A DNA stretch of 64,000 nucleotides, taken from the NCBI GenBank assembly GCA_020073565.1, contig JAIQEY010000023.1:1-64000 (forward strand), in the 5' to 3' direction. Source of the stretch: Terriglobia bacterium. GTDB lineage: Bacteria; Acidobacteriota; Terriglobia; Terriglobales; Acidobacteriaceae. A model generated the notes under the pieces. That model had not been told where the DNA came from and made no database searches. It worked only from the letters and a program-made list of their open reading frames with translations. Of this stretch, positions 8,365 to 17,022 are shown piece after piece. Both the position numbers and the translations under genes were made by a program. The stretch's first letter is position 1, and each line of letters opens with the position of its first letter.

Positions 8365-9110
8365 AGGCGATGGTGCTTGCCGCCGGCCTGGGCACGCGCT
8401 TGCGGCCGCTCACCGACGATCGTCCCAAGGCGCTGGTGCAAGTAGCTGGGCGCACACTGCTCGAGATCACCCTGGCACGGCTGCGGGCATGCGGGATTCG
8501 CGAGGTGATTGTCAATGTCCATCACTTTGCCCACATGGTTCTCGAATATCTAAAGACGCACGATGACTTCGGCATGCGGATCGAAGTGTCCCAGGAAGAG
8601 ACATTGCTGGATACCGGCGGAGGCCTGAAGAAAGCGGCGTGGTTCTTTCTTGAGGACTCGCACCACAATGAGCCGTTCATCCTGCACAATGTCGATGTGA
8701 TCAGTACGATTGATCTCGGGCGCATGGTGCAATTTCATACGGAGAATCAGGTCCTCGTGACGCTCGCGGTGCAGAATCGTGAGACTGCACGAAATCTGCT
8801 CTTTGACGAGCAGCACCAGCTTTGCGGGCGGCGAACCGGACGTGACCCGAATACGGAGATCGTTCGACCGGCACAGCAGACGCAGGCGCTGGCTTTTTCT
8901 GGCGTCCACGTGATTTCACGTCAGCTTTTGAAGATGATGACGGAAGAAGGAAATTTTTCGATCATCGATTGCTACCTGCGCCTGGCCGCTCAGGGAGAAA
9001 AGGTGCTCGCCTTCCGGGCTGACGAATACGATTGGCGTGATCTTGGCAAGCCGGAAAACGTCAAACAGGCCACCAAGGACGTAGTTCAGAAAGTTCTTCT
9101 TTTGCAGTAG
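8361..9110 (+). CDS. murU: MurU-like sugar-1-phosphate nucleotidyltransferase
   Basis: A 249-residue protein of the NTP_transferase family. The nucleotide-binding signature LAAGLGTRLRPLTDDRPKAL is at residues 6-25. A metal/sugar-site Asp lies in LHNVDVIS, and YDWRDLGKPE closes the active site near residue 230. Length and sequence fit MurU (MurNAc-1-phosphate uridylyltransferase) and related short nucleotidyltransferases. The ATG overlaps the upstream kinase stop (ATGA), which implies translational coupling. AmgK plus MurU is the known pair that recycles MurNAc to UDP-MurNAc and bypasses de novo synthesis. The assignment rests on this pairing. Glucose- or mannose-1-phosphate specificity remains possible. 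Confidence 0.75.
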   Translation: MKAMVLAAGLGTRLRPLTDDRPKALVQVAGRTLLEITLARLRACGIREVIVNVHHFAHMVLEYLKTHDDFGMRIEVSQEETLLDTGGGLKKAAWFFLEDSHHNEPFILHNVDVISTIDLGRMVQFHTENQVLVTLAVQNRETARNLLFDEQHQLCGRRTGRDPNTEIVRPAQQTQALAFSGVHVISRQLLKMMTEEGNFSIIDCYLRLAAQGEKVLAFRADEYDWRDLGKPENVKQATKDVVQKVLLLQ

Positions 9111-9210
9111 CACGGCGAACTCACCCATAACAGAAACCTGTGTCCACTTCGACTTTCCACTTGCAGCCAGGGCCGAGCTTAGGTACTATCAGCACACTGC
9201 CGGTTCACCC

Positions 9211-9306
9211 ATGACTGACGGACGCAATCGCCATCGAGTTAGCCTTAAAATCCCAGGGGTACGAGTATCTCTACTCCGTCGAGGCGTGGGGGAAGCAGTG
9301 AGCTGA
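9211..9306 (+). CDS. Possible ilv leader peptide, 31 codons
   Basis: A short open frame starts with ATG and ends TGA 29 nt before the attenuator-like hairpin ahead of ilvB. Nine of its 31 codons are Ile, Leu or Val, concentrated in residues 10-30 (VSLKIPGVRVSLLRRGV). That composition would suit attenuation by branched-chain aminoacyl-tRNA supply. There is no convincing ribosome site, and the bias is modest compared with classical ilv leaders. A chance frame is a real alternative. Confidence 0.3.
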   Translation: MTDGRNRHRVSLKIPGVRVSLLRRGVGEAVS

Positions 9307-9335
9307 GCAACAAGAAATTTCAAGGGCTCCCGAAT

Positions 9336-9376
9336 CCCACCCGCCAGAGACGCTGGTTCGGTGGGTTTTGCTTTTT
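9336..9376 (+). terminator. Attenuator-like intrinsic terminator ahead of ilvB
   Basis: The outer stem CCCACC (9336-9341) pairs with GGTGGG (9360-9365). The inner stem CCAG (9344-9347) pairs with CTGG (9353-9356). The sequence then reads TTTTGCTTTTT. It ends only 24 nt before the ilvB ATG. An intrinsic terminator just upstream of the first gene implies transcription attenuation of the ilvBN operon, or termination of upstream transcripts. Confidence 0.7.
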
Positions 9377-9399
9377 GGAGCCATAGCGGGAAGGTTGGT

Positions 9400-11133
9400 A
9401 TGAATGATCAGAAATCAAGTTCGCCTATGACTGGGGCAAGGATTCTGTGGGAATGCCTGGAACGGGAAGGCGTGAAACACGTTTTCGGCTATCCCGGCGG
9501 CGCGATTCTGCCTGCCTATGACGCCCTGAAGCACAGCAAGATCCATCACGTGCTGGTCCGCCACGAGCAAGGCGCGACTCACATGGCCGATGGCTACGCG
9601 CGCGCCAGCGGACAAGTGGGCGTGGCGGTGGCCACCTCCGGGCCGGGTGCAACCAACATGGTCACCGGAATTGCCACGGCCATGCTCGATTCTTCGCCCA
9701 TCGTTTGTATCACCGGCCAGGTCGGGAGCAAATTAATTGGCTCCGACGCATTCCAGGAAACCGACATCACCGGCGTCACGCTGCCCATCACCAAGCACAA
9801 CTATCTTGTGACCCATGCCAGCGAAGTCGCGCAGACTGTCCGCGAAGCTTTTTACGTAGCGCGCTCCGGGCGTCCCGGGCCGGTGCTGATCGATATCACC
9901 AAGGATGCGCAGCAGACTACCTGCCCATTCGACTGGGAAGCCGCCGCGCCCCAATTGCCGGGCTACCGTCCCGACCTTTCCCCGGCTCCGCACGAGTACG
10001 CACAAGCCCTGGAACTGATCCATCATTCCAAGCGTCCGGTGATCCTGGCCGGACATGGCATCATCGTCTCCGGCGCCATGCGTGAAGTGCGCGACTTTGC
10101 CGAGCGCGCCGGCATTCCAGTTGCCCTCACCTTGCTAGGTCTGGGCGCATTCCCCGCATCGCACCCGCTGAATCTGGGCATGATGGGCATGCACGGCGAA
10201 GCGTGGGTGAACCACACCATTCAGGAAGCGGATTTGCTGCTCGCCTTCGGTATGCGTTTCGATGACCGAGTTACAGGCACGATCAAGACCTATGCGCCCA
10301 ACGCGAAGAAGATCCACATCGAAATCGACCCCGCCGAGATCAACAAGAATGTCAAAGTCGATGTTGCGCTCGTGGGCGATCTGCGGGAAGTTCTGCACGA
10401 GTTGCTGCCGCGCATTGAAACGATCGACCGCAGCGAGTGGCTCGATTCCATCGACAAATTGAAAGGCGATTCCGCGGTTCGCGACATTCAGAACCTGCCT
10501 GACAGCGGGCATCTGTACGCTGCCCATGTCATCAACGATCTGTGGCGGGAGACGCGCGATGCCAACGCGATCGTCGTCACCGACGTCGGCCAGCACCAGA
10601 TGTGGGAAGCGCAGTACTACCATCACGAGCGCCCGCGCTCGCTCGTCACCTCAGGCGGCTTGGGTACGATGGGCTTTGCCTTGCCGGCGGCGATTGGAGC
10701 CAAGGTCGCGTGCCCCGAAGCGGAGGTCTGGGTGGTCGTCGGCGATGGCGGTTTTCAGATGACCATGTGCGAACTGGCGACGCTGGTGCAGGAAAATTTG
10801 AAGATCCACATCGCCATCATCAACAACGGCTATCTCGGCATGGTGCGTCAGTGGCAGGAGTTTTTCTATGACCGTAACTACCAGGCAACTCCGCTGCTGA
10901 ACCCGGATTTCGCCAAACTGGCCGAGGCGTATGGCATCAAGAGCATGACGATTTCCGAACGCTCGCAGGTTGTACCTGCCGTGCAGTCTGCCCGTAAGCA
11001 CGATGGGCCGGTGCTGATTAATTTCAAAGTGGAGCAGGAAGATACCGTCTATCCGATGGTCGCGGCGGGCGCGGCACTGCACGAGATGATCCGCCGTCCG
11101 AGTAAGATTGTTGAGACTGCTGCCGACGAATGA
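9400..11133 (+). CDS. ilvB: Acetolactate synthase, large catalytic subunit
   Basis: A 577-residue ThDP enzyme that condenses two pyruvates, or pyruvate and 2-oxobutyrate, in valine/leucine/isoleucine synthesis. Visible features are the N-terminal YPGGAILPAYDAL, the ThDP-activating Glu in RHEQGATHMADGYARA, the FAD/ThDP central domain, and the ThDP motif GDG (448-450) to NN (475-476). The ATG at 9400 follows GGGAAGG and is preferred over an in-frame GTG at 9361, which lies in the terminator stem. ilvN follows 7 nt after the stop. ilvC is not present downstream, so the rest of the pathway lies elsewhere. Confidence 0.95.
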   Translation: MNDQKSSSPMTGARILWECLEREGVKHVFGYPGGAILPAYDALKHSKIHHVLVRHEQGATHMADGYARASGQVGVAVATSGPGATNMVTGIATAMLDSSPIVCITGQVGSKLIGSDAFQETDITGVTLPITKHNYLVTHASEVAQTVREAFYVARSGRPGPVLIDITKDAQQTTCPFDWEAAAPQLPGYRPDLSPAPHEYAQALELIHHSKRPVILAGHGIIVSGAMREVRDFAERAGIPVALTLLGLGAFPASHPLNLGMMGMHGEAWVNHTIQEADLLLAFGMRFDDRVTGTIKTYAPNAKKIHIEIDPAEINKNVKVDVALVGDLREVLHELLPRIETIDRSEWLDSIDKLKGDSAVRDIQNLPDSGHLYAAHVINDLWRETRDANAIVVTDVGQHQMWEAQYYHHERPRSLVTSGGLGTMGFALPAAIGAKVACPEAEVWVVVGDGGFQMTMCELATLVQENLKIHIAIINNGYLGMVRQWQEFFYDRNYQATPLLNPDFAKLAEAYGIKSMTISERSQVVPAVQSARKHDGPVLINFKVEQEDTVYPMVAAGAALHEMIRRPSKIVETAADE

Positions 11134-11140
11134 GAGAAAC

Positions 11141-11692
11141 ATGCTGAATACCTATGTCGTATATGTCGAAAATAAGCCGGGCGTGCTGACCCGTGTGGCG
11201 TCGCTGTTTCGCCGACGCGCCTTCAATATCGATTCGCTGACAGTGGGCCGGACCGAGAAGCCCGAGGTCTCTCGCATGACCATTACGGTCGATGCCGACC
11301 GCGACCAGGCGCGCCGCATCGAAGCCAACCTCTACAAACTGGTCAATGTGCTCCTGGTAGAGAACATTACGAAACAACCGGCCATCATGCGTGATTTGGC
11401 TATGATCAAAGTCGCGGCCACGCACGAGGCCCGCTCCCATGTGCTCGAACTGGCGAGTGTTTTTCGCGCGCGCGTGGTCGACGTTGCTCCCGAATCGCTG
11501 ACCATCGAAATCACCGGAGCAGAAGACAAAATCGACGGTCTGCTTGAGGTCCTGCGTCCCTATGGAGTGCTGGAAATGGTGCGCACGGGCATTGTCGCCA
11601 TGCGGCGGGGGAGTAAGTCATCCGAGGCAGCGACTGCCGCAGGTGTAATGGCTCACGAGACCAACGGCGATGACGTGTCTTACTCGGTGTGA
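11141..11692 (+). CDS. ilvN: Acetolactate synthase, small regulatory subunit
   Basis: A 183-residue protein that opens with an ACT domain (TYVVYVENKPGVLTRVASLFRRRAFNIDSL cut here at its conserved VLTRVASLFRRR core). The usual second domain follows, with RSHVLELASVFRARVVDV and ending RPYGVLEMVRTGIVAM. This is the valine-binding subunit that sets feedback inhibition of IlvB. The start at 11141 follows GAGAG and gives the canonical beginning, and an in-frame start 33 nt earlier lies inside ilvB. It is the last gene of the operon. Confidence 0.93.
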   Translation: MLNTYVVYVENKPGVLTRVASLFRRRAFNIDSLTVGRTEKPEVSRMTITVDADRDQARRIEANLYKLVNVLLVENITKQPAIMRDLAMIKVAATHEARSHVLELASVFRARVVDVAPESLTIEITGAEDKIDGLLEVLRPYGVLEMVRTGIVAMRRGSKSSEAATAAGVMAHETNGDDVSYSV

Positions 11693-11736
11693 GCTTAGTT
11701 TCTGCAGCTCGACTAAGCAGTGAATCTGATTGTAAT

Positions 11737-11767
11737 TGTCATCGCGAGCGGAGCGAGGGATCTGCAG
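11737..11767 (+). repeat. Interspersed repeat, TGTCATCGCGAGCGGAGCG type
   Basis: The sequence beginning TGTCATCGCGAGCGGAGC and ending GGGATCTGCAG follows ilvN by 44 nt. The same phrase, in many variants, is scattered between genes in Acidobacteria and other soil bacteria (from memory). It contains the imperfect palindrome CGCGAGCGGAGCG. A related phrase appears around 48300-48350. Confidence 0.5.
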
Positions 11768-11788
11768 TTCTTCTCTGTGCAGCAGGTT

Positions 11789-12736
11789 CTAAGTTCCCGA
11801 GTTGACCATCATCAGTGCAAATAACGCAGGCAGATACAGAATAGTAGCCCGCAGCAGCAGCCGGGCGTGCGGCTTCGATGCGGCCGCCGTCGCCGCCAGT
11901 CGGGGACGAGCCATCGCCAGCGAAACCCGGAATAGCGCCGCACCCATCAGGACCGCACCTGCCAGATAGACGCGCCCCGCCATCCCCATGAAAACCGGCA
12001 TGACACTAACGGGAATCAAAATGGCCGAGTACGCCAGAATTCGCCACACCGTTGACTTCCCGTCCGCCTGAACCACGGGCAGCATGCGAATGTCGCCCCT
12101 TGCGTAATCTTCGCGATACAACCACGCGATCGAGAGAAAGTGTGGGAATTGCCAAACGAACATGATCGCGAAGAGGACAAGCGTTTCTATCTCCAGCCGC
12201 CCGCGGACGGCTGTCCAGCCCAGCACCACTGGCATCGCCCCCGGAAACGCGCCCACGAAGGTACAAATCGGAGACACCTGTTTCAACGGAGTGTAAGCGA
12301 GCAGGTAAACTACGGCGGTCAGAAACACCAGCATCCCCGTGAGGGCATTCGCAAGAAACACAAGGTAAAGTGAGCCGCCCAGCGTCAGCACCAAACCCAC
12401 CGTGGCCGCATGCACTCTGCTCATTCGTCCCGATGGCAGAGGACGGTTGGACGTCCGGCGCATTCGCGCATCGACGCTGGCTTCGAGTACCTCGTTTAAC
12501 GCCGCGGTCCCGCTCGAAACCAAAGCCACACCCAGTAATGCGTGCAGCAGGCCGATCGACCACGCAGTGACGCCCGCTTTGTGAGCGCCAAAAAAGTACC
12601 CGCACCAGGCGGTGAGCACGATCAGGGCTGTAATGCGCGCTTTGGTCAGTTCGGCGTAGTCGCGCAACAGACTCACGCTCCGGTTCGTGGAAACTTGTTC
12701 TTGAAACATGGACCCCACATTCGCCAGCTCGTTCAA
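11789..12736 (-). CDS. ctaB: Protoheme IX farnesyltransferase (heme O synthase)
   Basis: A 315-residue UbiA-family membrane prenyltransferase with about nine hydrophobic helices. It adds farnesyl to protoheme to make heme O, the precursor of heme A for the oxidase encoded downstream. Key motifs are LTKARITALIVLTAWCGYF and the Asp-rich NEVLEASVDARMRRTSNRPLP, plus the second polar loop YREDYARGDIRMLP. The longest frame starts with TTG at 12736 behind GAAGG. An ATG at 12709 (MFQEQV) is an equally plausible start. It lies 2.8 kb from the oxidase operon, on the opposite strand. Confidence 0.92.
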   Translation of the reverse strand: MNELANVGSMFQEQVSTNRSVSLLRDYAELTKARITALIVLTAWCGYFFGAHKAGVTAWSIGLLHALLGVALVSSGTAALNEVLEASVDARMRRTSNRPLPSGRMSRVHAATVGLVLTLGGSLYLVFLANALTGMLVFLTAVVYLLAYTPLKQVSPICTFVGAFPGAMPVVLGWTAVRGRLEIETLVLFAIMFVWQFPHFLSIAWLYREDYARGDIRMLPVVQADGKSTVWRILAYSAILIPVSVMPVFMGMAGRVYLAGAVLMGAALFRVSLAMARPRLAATAAASKPHARLLLRATILYLPALFALMMVNSGT

Positions 12737-12912
12737 TTTCGCTGACCTTCAGCGAAATGCCACAAACCGGCATTCCCAAATACTTTTTTGCTAACAGACC
12801 GCGCTCAACGGACTGCATTGGTACTCTGGCAGCAATCCAAAAGTCAAGCGAAAACCAATTACGAACCACTGTCGCCTTACCAGAATACACGGTTTGGCGG
12901 AGCACTCTCTGT

Positions 12913-14223
12913 CTAACGGCCGCTGGAAGAACCTGTGACAGCAAAAGTTTCTGGCGGATCAAAAAAACATTGGTGCCAAAGCGCGGAGTCCGACAGCGTG
13001 CCGGCCTTCCATCGCTGCAAGACCGAAAATGGTGCGGCGATCATGCCTCCATCCGCGGAATCAAAAATCAGAACAATCCCCGAAAGCTCCTGGGATTTCC
13101 GGGCAAGATCCGCGTAGTTCCTGTCCAGCACAAACTTTGCAAATTCCAACTTCGCCTCGGGACCGCCATCTTGCGCCGTCTCGCGCGTTTTTTGGACGGA
13201 GACGATCTTGACGGTTTTTCCGCGCAGCGGCTCCCAGTCCCCCGGGAACGGTGCGGTCTCCTCGCGGCTCACCTGAAACAAGTCCCCCGCAGGTGGTGGC
13301 GTCATGCTGGCCTGCGGATTGTTAGGGATATTGTCTGGCATTTCCAGACTGTCGCGCCAGATCCATCCGCGTGATATGCCGGAAATCCGCACGTGCACCC
13401 AGTCCCGATTGAAATCGAGCATCTCGAATTCGTCATGCATGCTCGCCAGGAACAGAGGCTTCGCACTCAGACTGGGCGTTGCAACCACGGCCGTGCCCGA
13501 TTTTTTCACGGCCACGATATTCTTTGGATGAGTCTGGTTTCGTAGAGCTTCCTCCAAGCTCGCGGCCTCGGCCTGCAAACCGCCTGCACTTTGATCTGGG
13601 GGCTTCTGCTGATCTGCTTTCGACGCGGCCAATTCCTGTGCAGACAGTCCCCGGCTCGTCGTCGATGAAAATGTAGCCGCGGACCTCTGCTGGTTCGGCA
13701 CGGGCGCCGAGATGATGGGTTCCGCTGTCCCCGGGCCTTCTTCTCTGGGCAACGTCGCAGATTTCGGGGCACGAGCCTCAACGTTCCCCGGCATGCTGAT
13801 CAGTTGCTCTGCCAACTGGTCCAGCAAGTCTGTTTCGAGACGTCCATTCGACGGCAGCAATTTATAGCCCGACCGGCCCGGAACCGCATCGGCATACCAC
13901 GCCGTTACTTTCGTATTCACGCGCACAACCGAACCGCCCGACGCGGTTGCGCTCACCTGCACGATTGACTGGTAGTAGGCACGCTGATAGCGATCCAAGG
14001 GATGCTCGCCGGCTAGCGCGAATCCGTCCAGCGTCGGAAGGCGGCCGCTCGTTGATGCCTGCAATCCTCTCAATACTTTCTCCACCACGGCTTTCGATTG
14101 ACGAAATGTCCGCTCGTTGGGAGCGTCCTGTCCCATCGCCCAGCTTGCGCAGAGCAGCAGCACCACCGCGGAGACGGTGTCAAGAAACACCACGCGACGG
14201 CTTGCCTTCGGCGCCCGATTCAT
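12913..14223 (-). CDS. Secreted SH3-like protein, second gene of a coupled pair
   Basis: A 436-residue protein. The ATG at 14223 overlaps the stop of the upstream gene (ATGA), so translation is likely coupled. Residues 1-31 form a signal peptide ending SWAMGQ. A folded N-terminal part (about 35-140) is followed by a low-complexity linker rich in Ala, Pro, Gln and Ser. An SH3-like segment has AKPLFLASMHDEFEMLD and RGWIWRDSLEMP. A C-terminal alpha/beta part (about 340-436) has no family I recognise. The order of domains and the GWIxRDxLExP phrase match the upstream gene, which suggests a diverged duplicate. The function is unknown and it probably acts in the periplasm. Confidence 0.7.
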   Translation of the reverse strand: MNRAPKASRRVVFLDTVSAVVLLLCASWAMGQDAPNERTFRQSKAVVEKVLRGLQASTSGRLPTLDGFALAGEHPLDRYQRAYYQSIVQVSATASGGSVVRVNTKVTAWYADAVPGRSGYKLLPSNGRLETDLLDQLAEQLISMPGNVEARAPKSATLPREEGPGTAEPIISAPVPNQQRSAATFSSTTSRGLSAQELAASKADQQKPPDQSAGGLQAEAASLEEALRNQTHPKNIVAVKKSGTAVVATPSLSAKPLFLASMHDEFEMLDFNRDWVHVRISGISRGWIWRDSLEMPDNIPNNPQASMTPPPAGDLFQVSREETAPFPGDWEPLRGKTVKIVSVQKTRETAQDGGPEAKLEFAKFVLDRNYADLARKSQELSGIVLIFDSADGGMIAAPFSVLQRWKAGTLSDSALWHQCFFDPPETFAVTGSSSGR

Positions 14224-15233
14224 GGCAACTGCTCCAGTTGATCGCGCGGGATCCAACCATGCTGTCCGTCATGAGTCTCAACGCCGAACCAGTACGGGGT
14301 CGAGATCACGATCAGAACTTCAGCCCCGCCCGGTAAAGACTTCAGCGTATTCGCCGAGCGAAATGGCGCTGACTTCAGCGGGGCACCCGGAACCTTGACG
14401 ATTCTCTCCACCCTTCGCCGTAGATCCGCAACGTGCTGTTCAAGAGTTTCACCCGGCGCCATGGCCACCGATTCCGGCGCGTCGACCTTCGATTCCTCCG
14501 GCGGCGCGGCGGGTGACGGAGGTGCGACCGCCCCGCTCGCGTCACTGCCCAAGCCGAAGTTTTTCTTCGCCAGCCGCTCCTGCCGGTCTTCCTCAGCCTG
14601 GGCGGCTTGCTTCTTCATCAATTCGATCGCGTCCAGATGATCCTGGATATCCTTGCATTCGCTGCTTTCCACAGAACCATTCGAGGCATGCGCTGTGCGC
14701 CGGAACTCTTCCACAAAAACCGCATCAATTCGCAGCACAGTGTTCTTGTCGCCCTGCGGCTGGACCACGTAGCGCACAGCCAACGCGCCAATATCCCCAC
14801 TGTCTTTGAAATTCAAAGGGTCAAGCGCCTGCTTCCGCACTTTGTAAAAAACCTTTCCGCCCTCGGTCCATTCGGGAAACACGGGCGTGGATGGGACGGC
14901 GGTTGCGCCGGTGATGTACTCGTCTTTGCTGTACTCTTTCGAGCCCCGAATGATTCCGTTCTGTGCCACATCGCTCACCACCTGAGCGACCTCAGTTTCG
15001 GGTAGCGGAATGTTGACGACCAGCCCGGCGCCGTAATCAACCGCGTCTTTCTTTCGGCCCTCCAGTGGGAACGCGGCGGCAAGCAATAGGGTAACAATCG
15101 TAAAAGCGCAGCGAAAACTCCTGGAGGGTTTGGGCTGGTACCCGCGAGCAAACTTCTCTGCGCAAGCGCACTGCAGCGCCGCTATTGATCCATGATTTGC
15201 CAAAACCCCACCTAATGACTGCAAAAGCCCCAC
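14220..15233 (-). CDS. Exported SH3-like protein, first gene of a coupled pair
   Basis: A 337-residue frame. A hydrophobic stretch at residues 43-58 (AFTIVTLLLAAAFPLEG) acts as signal anchor or signal peptide. A domain at about 65-200 contains NIPLPETEVAQVVSDVAQNG and a conserved-looking VRYVVQPQGDKNTVLRIDAV. A charged coiled-coil-like region (210-245), a Pro/Ala linker and a C-terminal SH3-like module ending HGWIPRDQLEQLP follow. The GTG start at 15233 has no convincing ribosome site, so the true start is uncertain. The downstream gene overlaps by 4 nt and shares the same layout. No function can be assigned. Confidence 0.65.
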   Translation of the reverse strand: MGLLQSLGGVLANHGSIAALQCACAEKFARGYQPKPSRSFRCAFTIVTLLLAAAFPLEGRKKDAVDYGAGLVVNIPLPETEVAQVVSDVAQNGIIRGSKEYSKDEYITGATAVPSTPVFPEWTEGGKVFYKVRKQALDPLNFKDSGDIGALAVRYVVQPQGDKNTVLRIDAVFVEEFRRTAHASNGSVESSECKDIQDHLDAIELMKKQAAQAEEDRQERLAKKNFGLGSDASGAVAPPSPAAPPEESKVDAPESVAMAPGETLEQHVADLRRRVERIVKVPGAPLKSAPFRSANTLKSLPGGAEVLIVISTPYWFGVETHDGQHGWIPRDQLEQLP

Positions 15234-15564
15234 CGCTTTGCTGGCTATTAGCGAGTCTCCTGCCCGAGATGCGCCACTGTCAAATCCCCGGCGCGGGGGT
15301 GGCCTGCCAGTCCACGCGTGGCAAGATTAACGTAACGTAAGGGAATTGTAAAAAAAAACTTACAAACCACTTGCGCTCGCTCAAGGACACGTAGTAGCAT
15401 CGCCACCCGTCAGCGTGGTGGGGTCGTGGGGAAAACTTTGGTTCTGGTCCGAAGAAAGCATGCGGGAGGGGTCCCCCGTGCCATCGATTCTTGCTACCGT
15501 TCGCGCTATCCGCGTCGTGGGAAAACCGTATCCAACAAAAAAGAATTCATCTGAGGGGTGCAGC
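15234..15564 (+). promoter_or_regulatory. Intergenic region upstream of the respiratory operon
   Basis: A 331-bp divergent gap between the SH3-like pair and the oxidase operon. It should hold both promoters. The only clear structure is an AT-rich dyad, TTGTAA (15346-15351), an A-tract, then TTACAA (15360-15365). It stands out in GC-rich surroundings and could be an operator or promoter element. No coding frame here looks real. Confidence 0.35.
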
Positions 15565-16962
15565 ATGCGTGTGTGGGCGCAGTCTCGTTTCGTTCAGAAA
15601 TTGCTGCGGGGAACCTCCGCAGCGATCGTTGCTTTTACTCTAGTTCTGTTTATCGTAAGCACTAGCCAGCCGGCCACCGCGTTTCCGGCCTTCGCCAGAA
15701 AATACGGCCTGCGATGTTCGGCTTGTCATGAGAGTTGGCCGATGCTCAACTATTTCGGCCAGAAGTTCAAGGATAACGGCTACCAGTTGATGAATGATCG
15801 TGATGCTCCGATCTGGCAGAATCCGGGCTACTGGCCGGTTGCGTTTCGCTTCACGCCGTTCTGGAGCCGCGAAAGTGTGAACAAAGTCCCGGTCGATTCG
15901 GGCGACAGCACCGTGCAACAAAAGATTACCGCCACCGGTTTCAATTACGGCGGGCTCGATATCTTAAGCGGCGGCACTCTCGAGAAGAACATTTCCTTCC
16001 TGTTCGTGCCGTCGTCGGATGAAAACGGTGGGTTTCACTTCGAATCCGCAAACGTGCGATTCAACAACCTGCTCCATAGTCCGTGGCTCAACGTCAAGGT
16101 CGGGAAATTTGAGCTCGACAGCTTCATTTCGGAAAAGCGTACGTTGACGCTCTCCGGCGCCGGCGGAGGGTTTCAACTCTTCCACTTCATCCCCGTGGGC
16201 GATGGAAACATCTTCGCGCAGATCGGCGACAACCAGTTGGGAGTCGAGTGGATGGGGCACTCGATGGATGATCGCACCCGCATTTCTGCGGCCGTTTTCA
16301 GTTCGACCGACGGGAATCCGGATGTTCCCTACGGCCAAAACTCCTATAGCGCGTTCTTTGCAGCCAGTCACGCCTTTAGCGCAGGCAAACTCGGCGTTCA
16401 ACGGATCGGAGGCTACGCCCTGATCGGGCAGGCGGCAACGGCTTTTCTCACCCAGAACGGGGGAGACCCCATCCCGGGTTCGGGAACCGCCAACAAGAGT
16501 TTCAGCCGGGTAGGCTTTGAAGGTCTGTTTTACCTCGGTCCAAAATTCGACGTCCAGGTTTTCACTCAGCACGGATCGGATAACGCGTGGTTCGGCGCCT
16601 GCTTTGGGGACGTATTCGACACCGGGTGTAATAACACGGATGGAATCCTTCCTGACGGCGCGCGCAATCCAACCTGGAACGGCGCCTTCGTGGAAGCGCA
16701 CTACGTCTGGAACCCACAGTTCACTATTATTCAGCGCTCGGAGTGGGTCCGGATGTCACAACAGGCGTTCGCGGACATGCCGTCAAACCTGGGTAACATT
16801 GACACCTACGTCTTCGGGTATCGGTACAACCCGTTCATGACGAGCCGGGCGGGATTCGCGTTCCATAACGAATTCTCCTGGTTCCGGCAGCGCGGTGGAG
16901 CGCCCGACGGCACCGATTTGTCCACCAACAGTCTGATGGCGGGATTTGATTTCGTGTTCTGA
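15565..16962 (+). CDS. Outer-membrane beta-barrel protein with a monoheme CxxCH site
   Basis: A 465-residue protein. GAGGGG precedes the ATG. A signal peptide (residues 1-40, ending QPATA) is followed at once by a heme c motif, LRCSACHESWPMLNYFG, so the heme sits at the mature N-terminus. The rest is long and rich in alternating beta strands, aromatic pairs and Gly/Asn turns. It ends in an aromatic FDFVF, the usual C-terminal signature of outer-membrane barrels. It is the first gene of the respiratory operon, before a diheme cytochrome and the oxidase. Inference: an outer-membrane electron conduit or cytochrome-linked porin. Its substrate is unknown. Confidence 0.75.
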   Translation: MRVWAQSRFVQKLLRGTSAAIVAFTLVLFIVSTSQPATAFPAFARKYGLRCSACHESWPMLNYFGQKFKDNGYQLMNDRDAPIWQNPGYWPVAFRFTPFWSRESVNKVPVDSGDSTVQQKITATGFNYGGLDILSGGTLEKNISFLFVPSSDENGGFHFESANVRFNNLLHSPWLNVKVGKFELDSFISEKRTLTLSGAGGGFQLFHFIPVGDGNIFAQIGDNQLGVEWMGHSMDDRTRISAAVFSSTDGNPDVPYGQNSYSAFFAASHAFSAGKLGVQRIGGYALIGQAATAFLTQNGGDPIPGSGTANKSFSRVGFEGLFYLGPKFDVQVFTQHGSDNAWFGACFGDVFDTGCNNTDGILPDGARNPTWNGAFVEAHYVWNPQFTIIQRSEWVRMSQQAFADMPSNLGNIDTYVFGYRYNPFMTSRAGFAFHNEFSWFRQRGGAPDGTDLSTNSLMAGFDFVF

Positions 16963-17022
16963 ACAGCCCGAATCCGGCCGCGGGCAGAACTCGCGTGGGC
17001 CGATTCATGAGGAGATCAGCTA

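Noticed and set aside
9211-9399. T-box riboswitch ahead of ilvB.
   Set aside because: The T-box sequence AGGGTGGNACCGCG and specifier-stem layout are not present; simple attenuation fits better.
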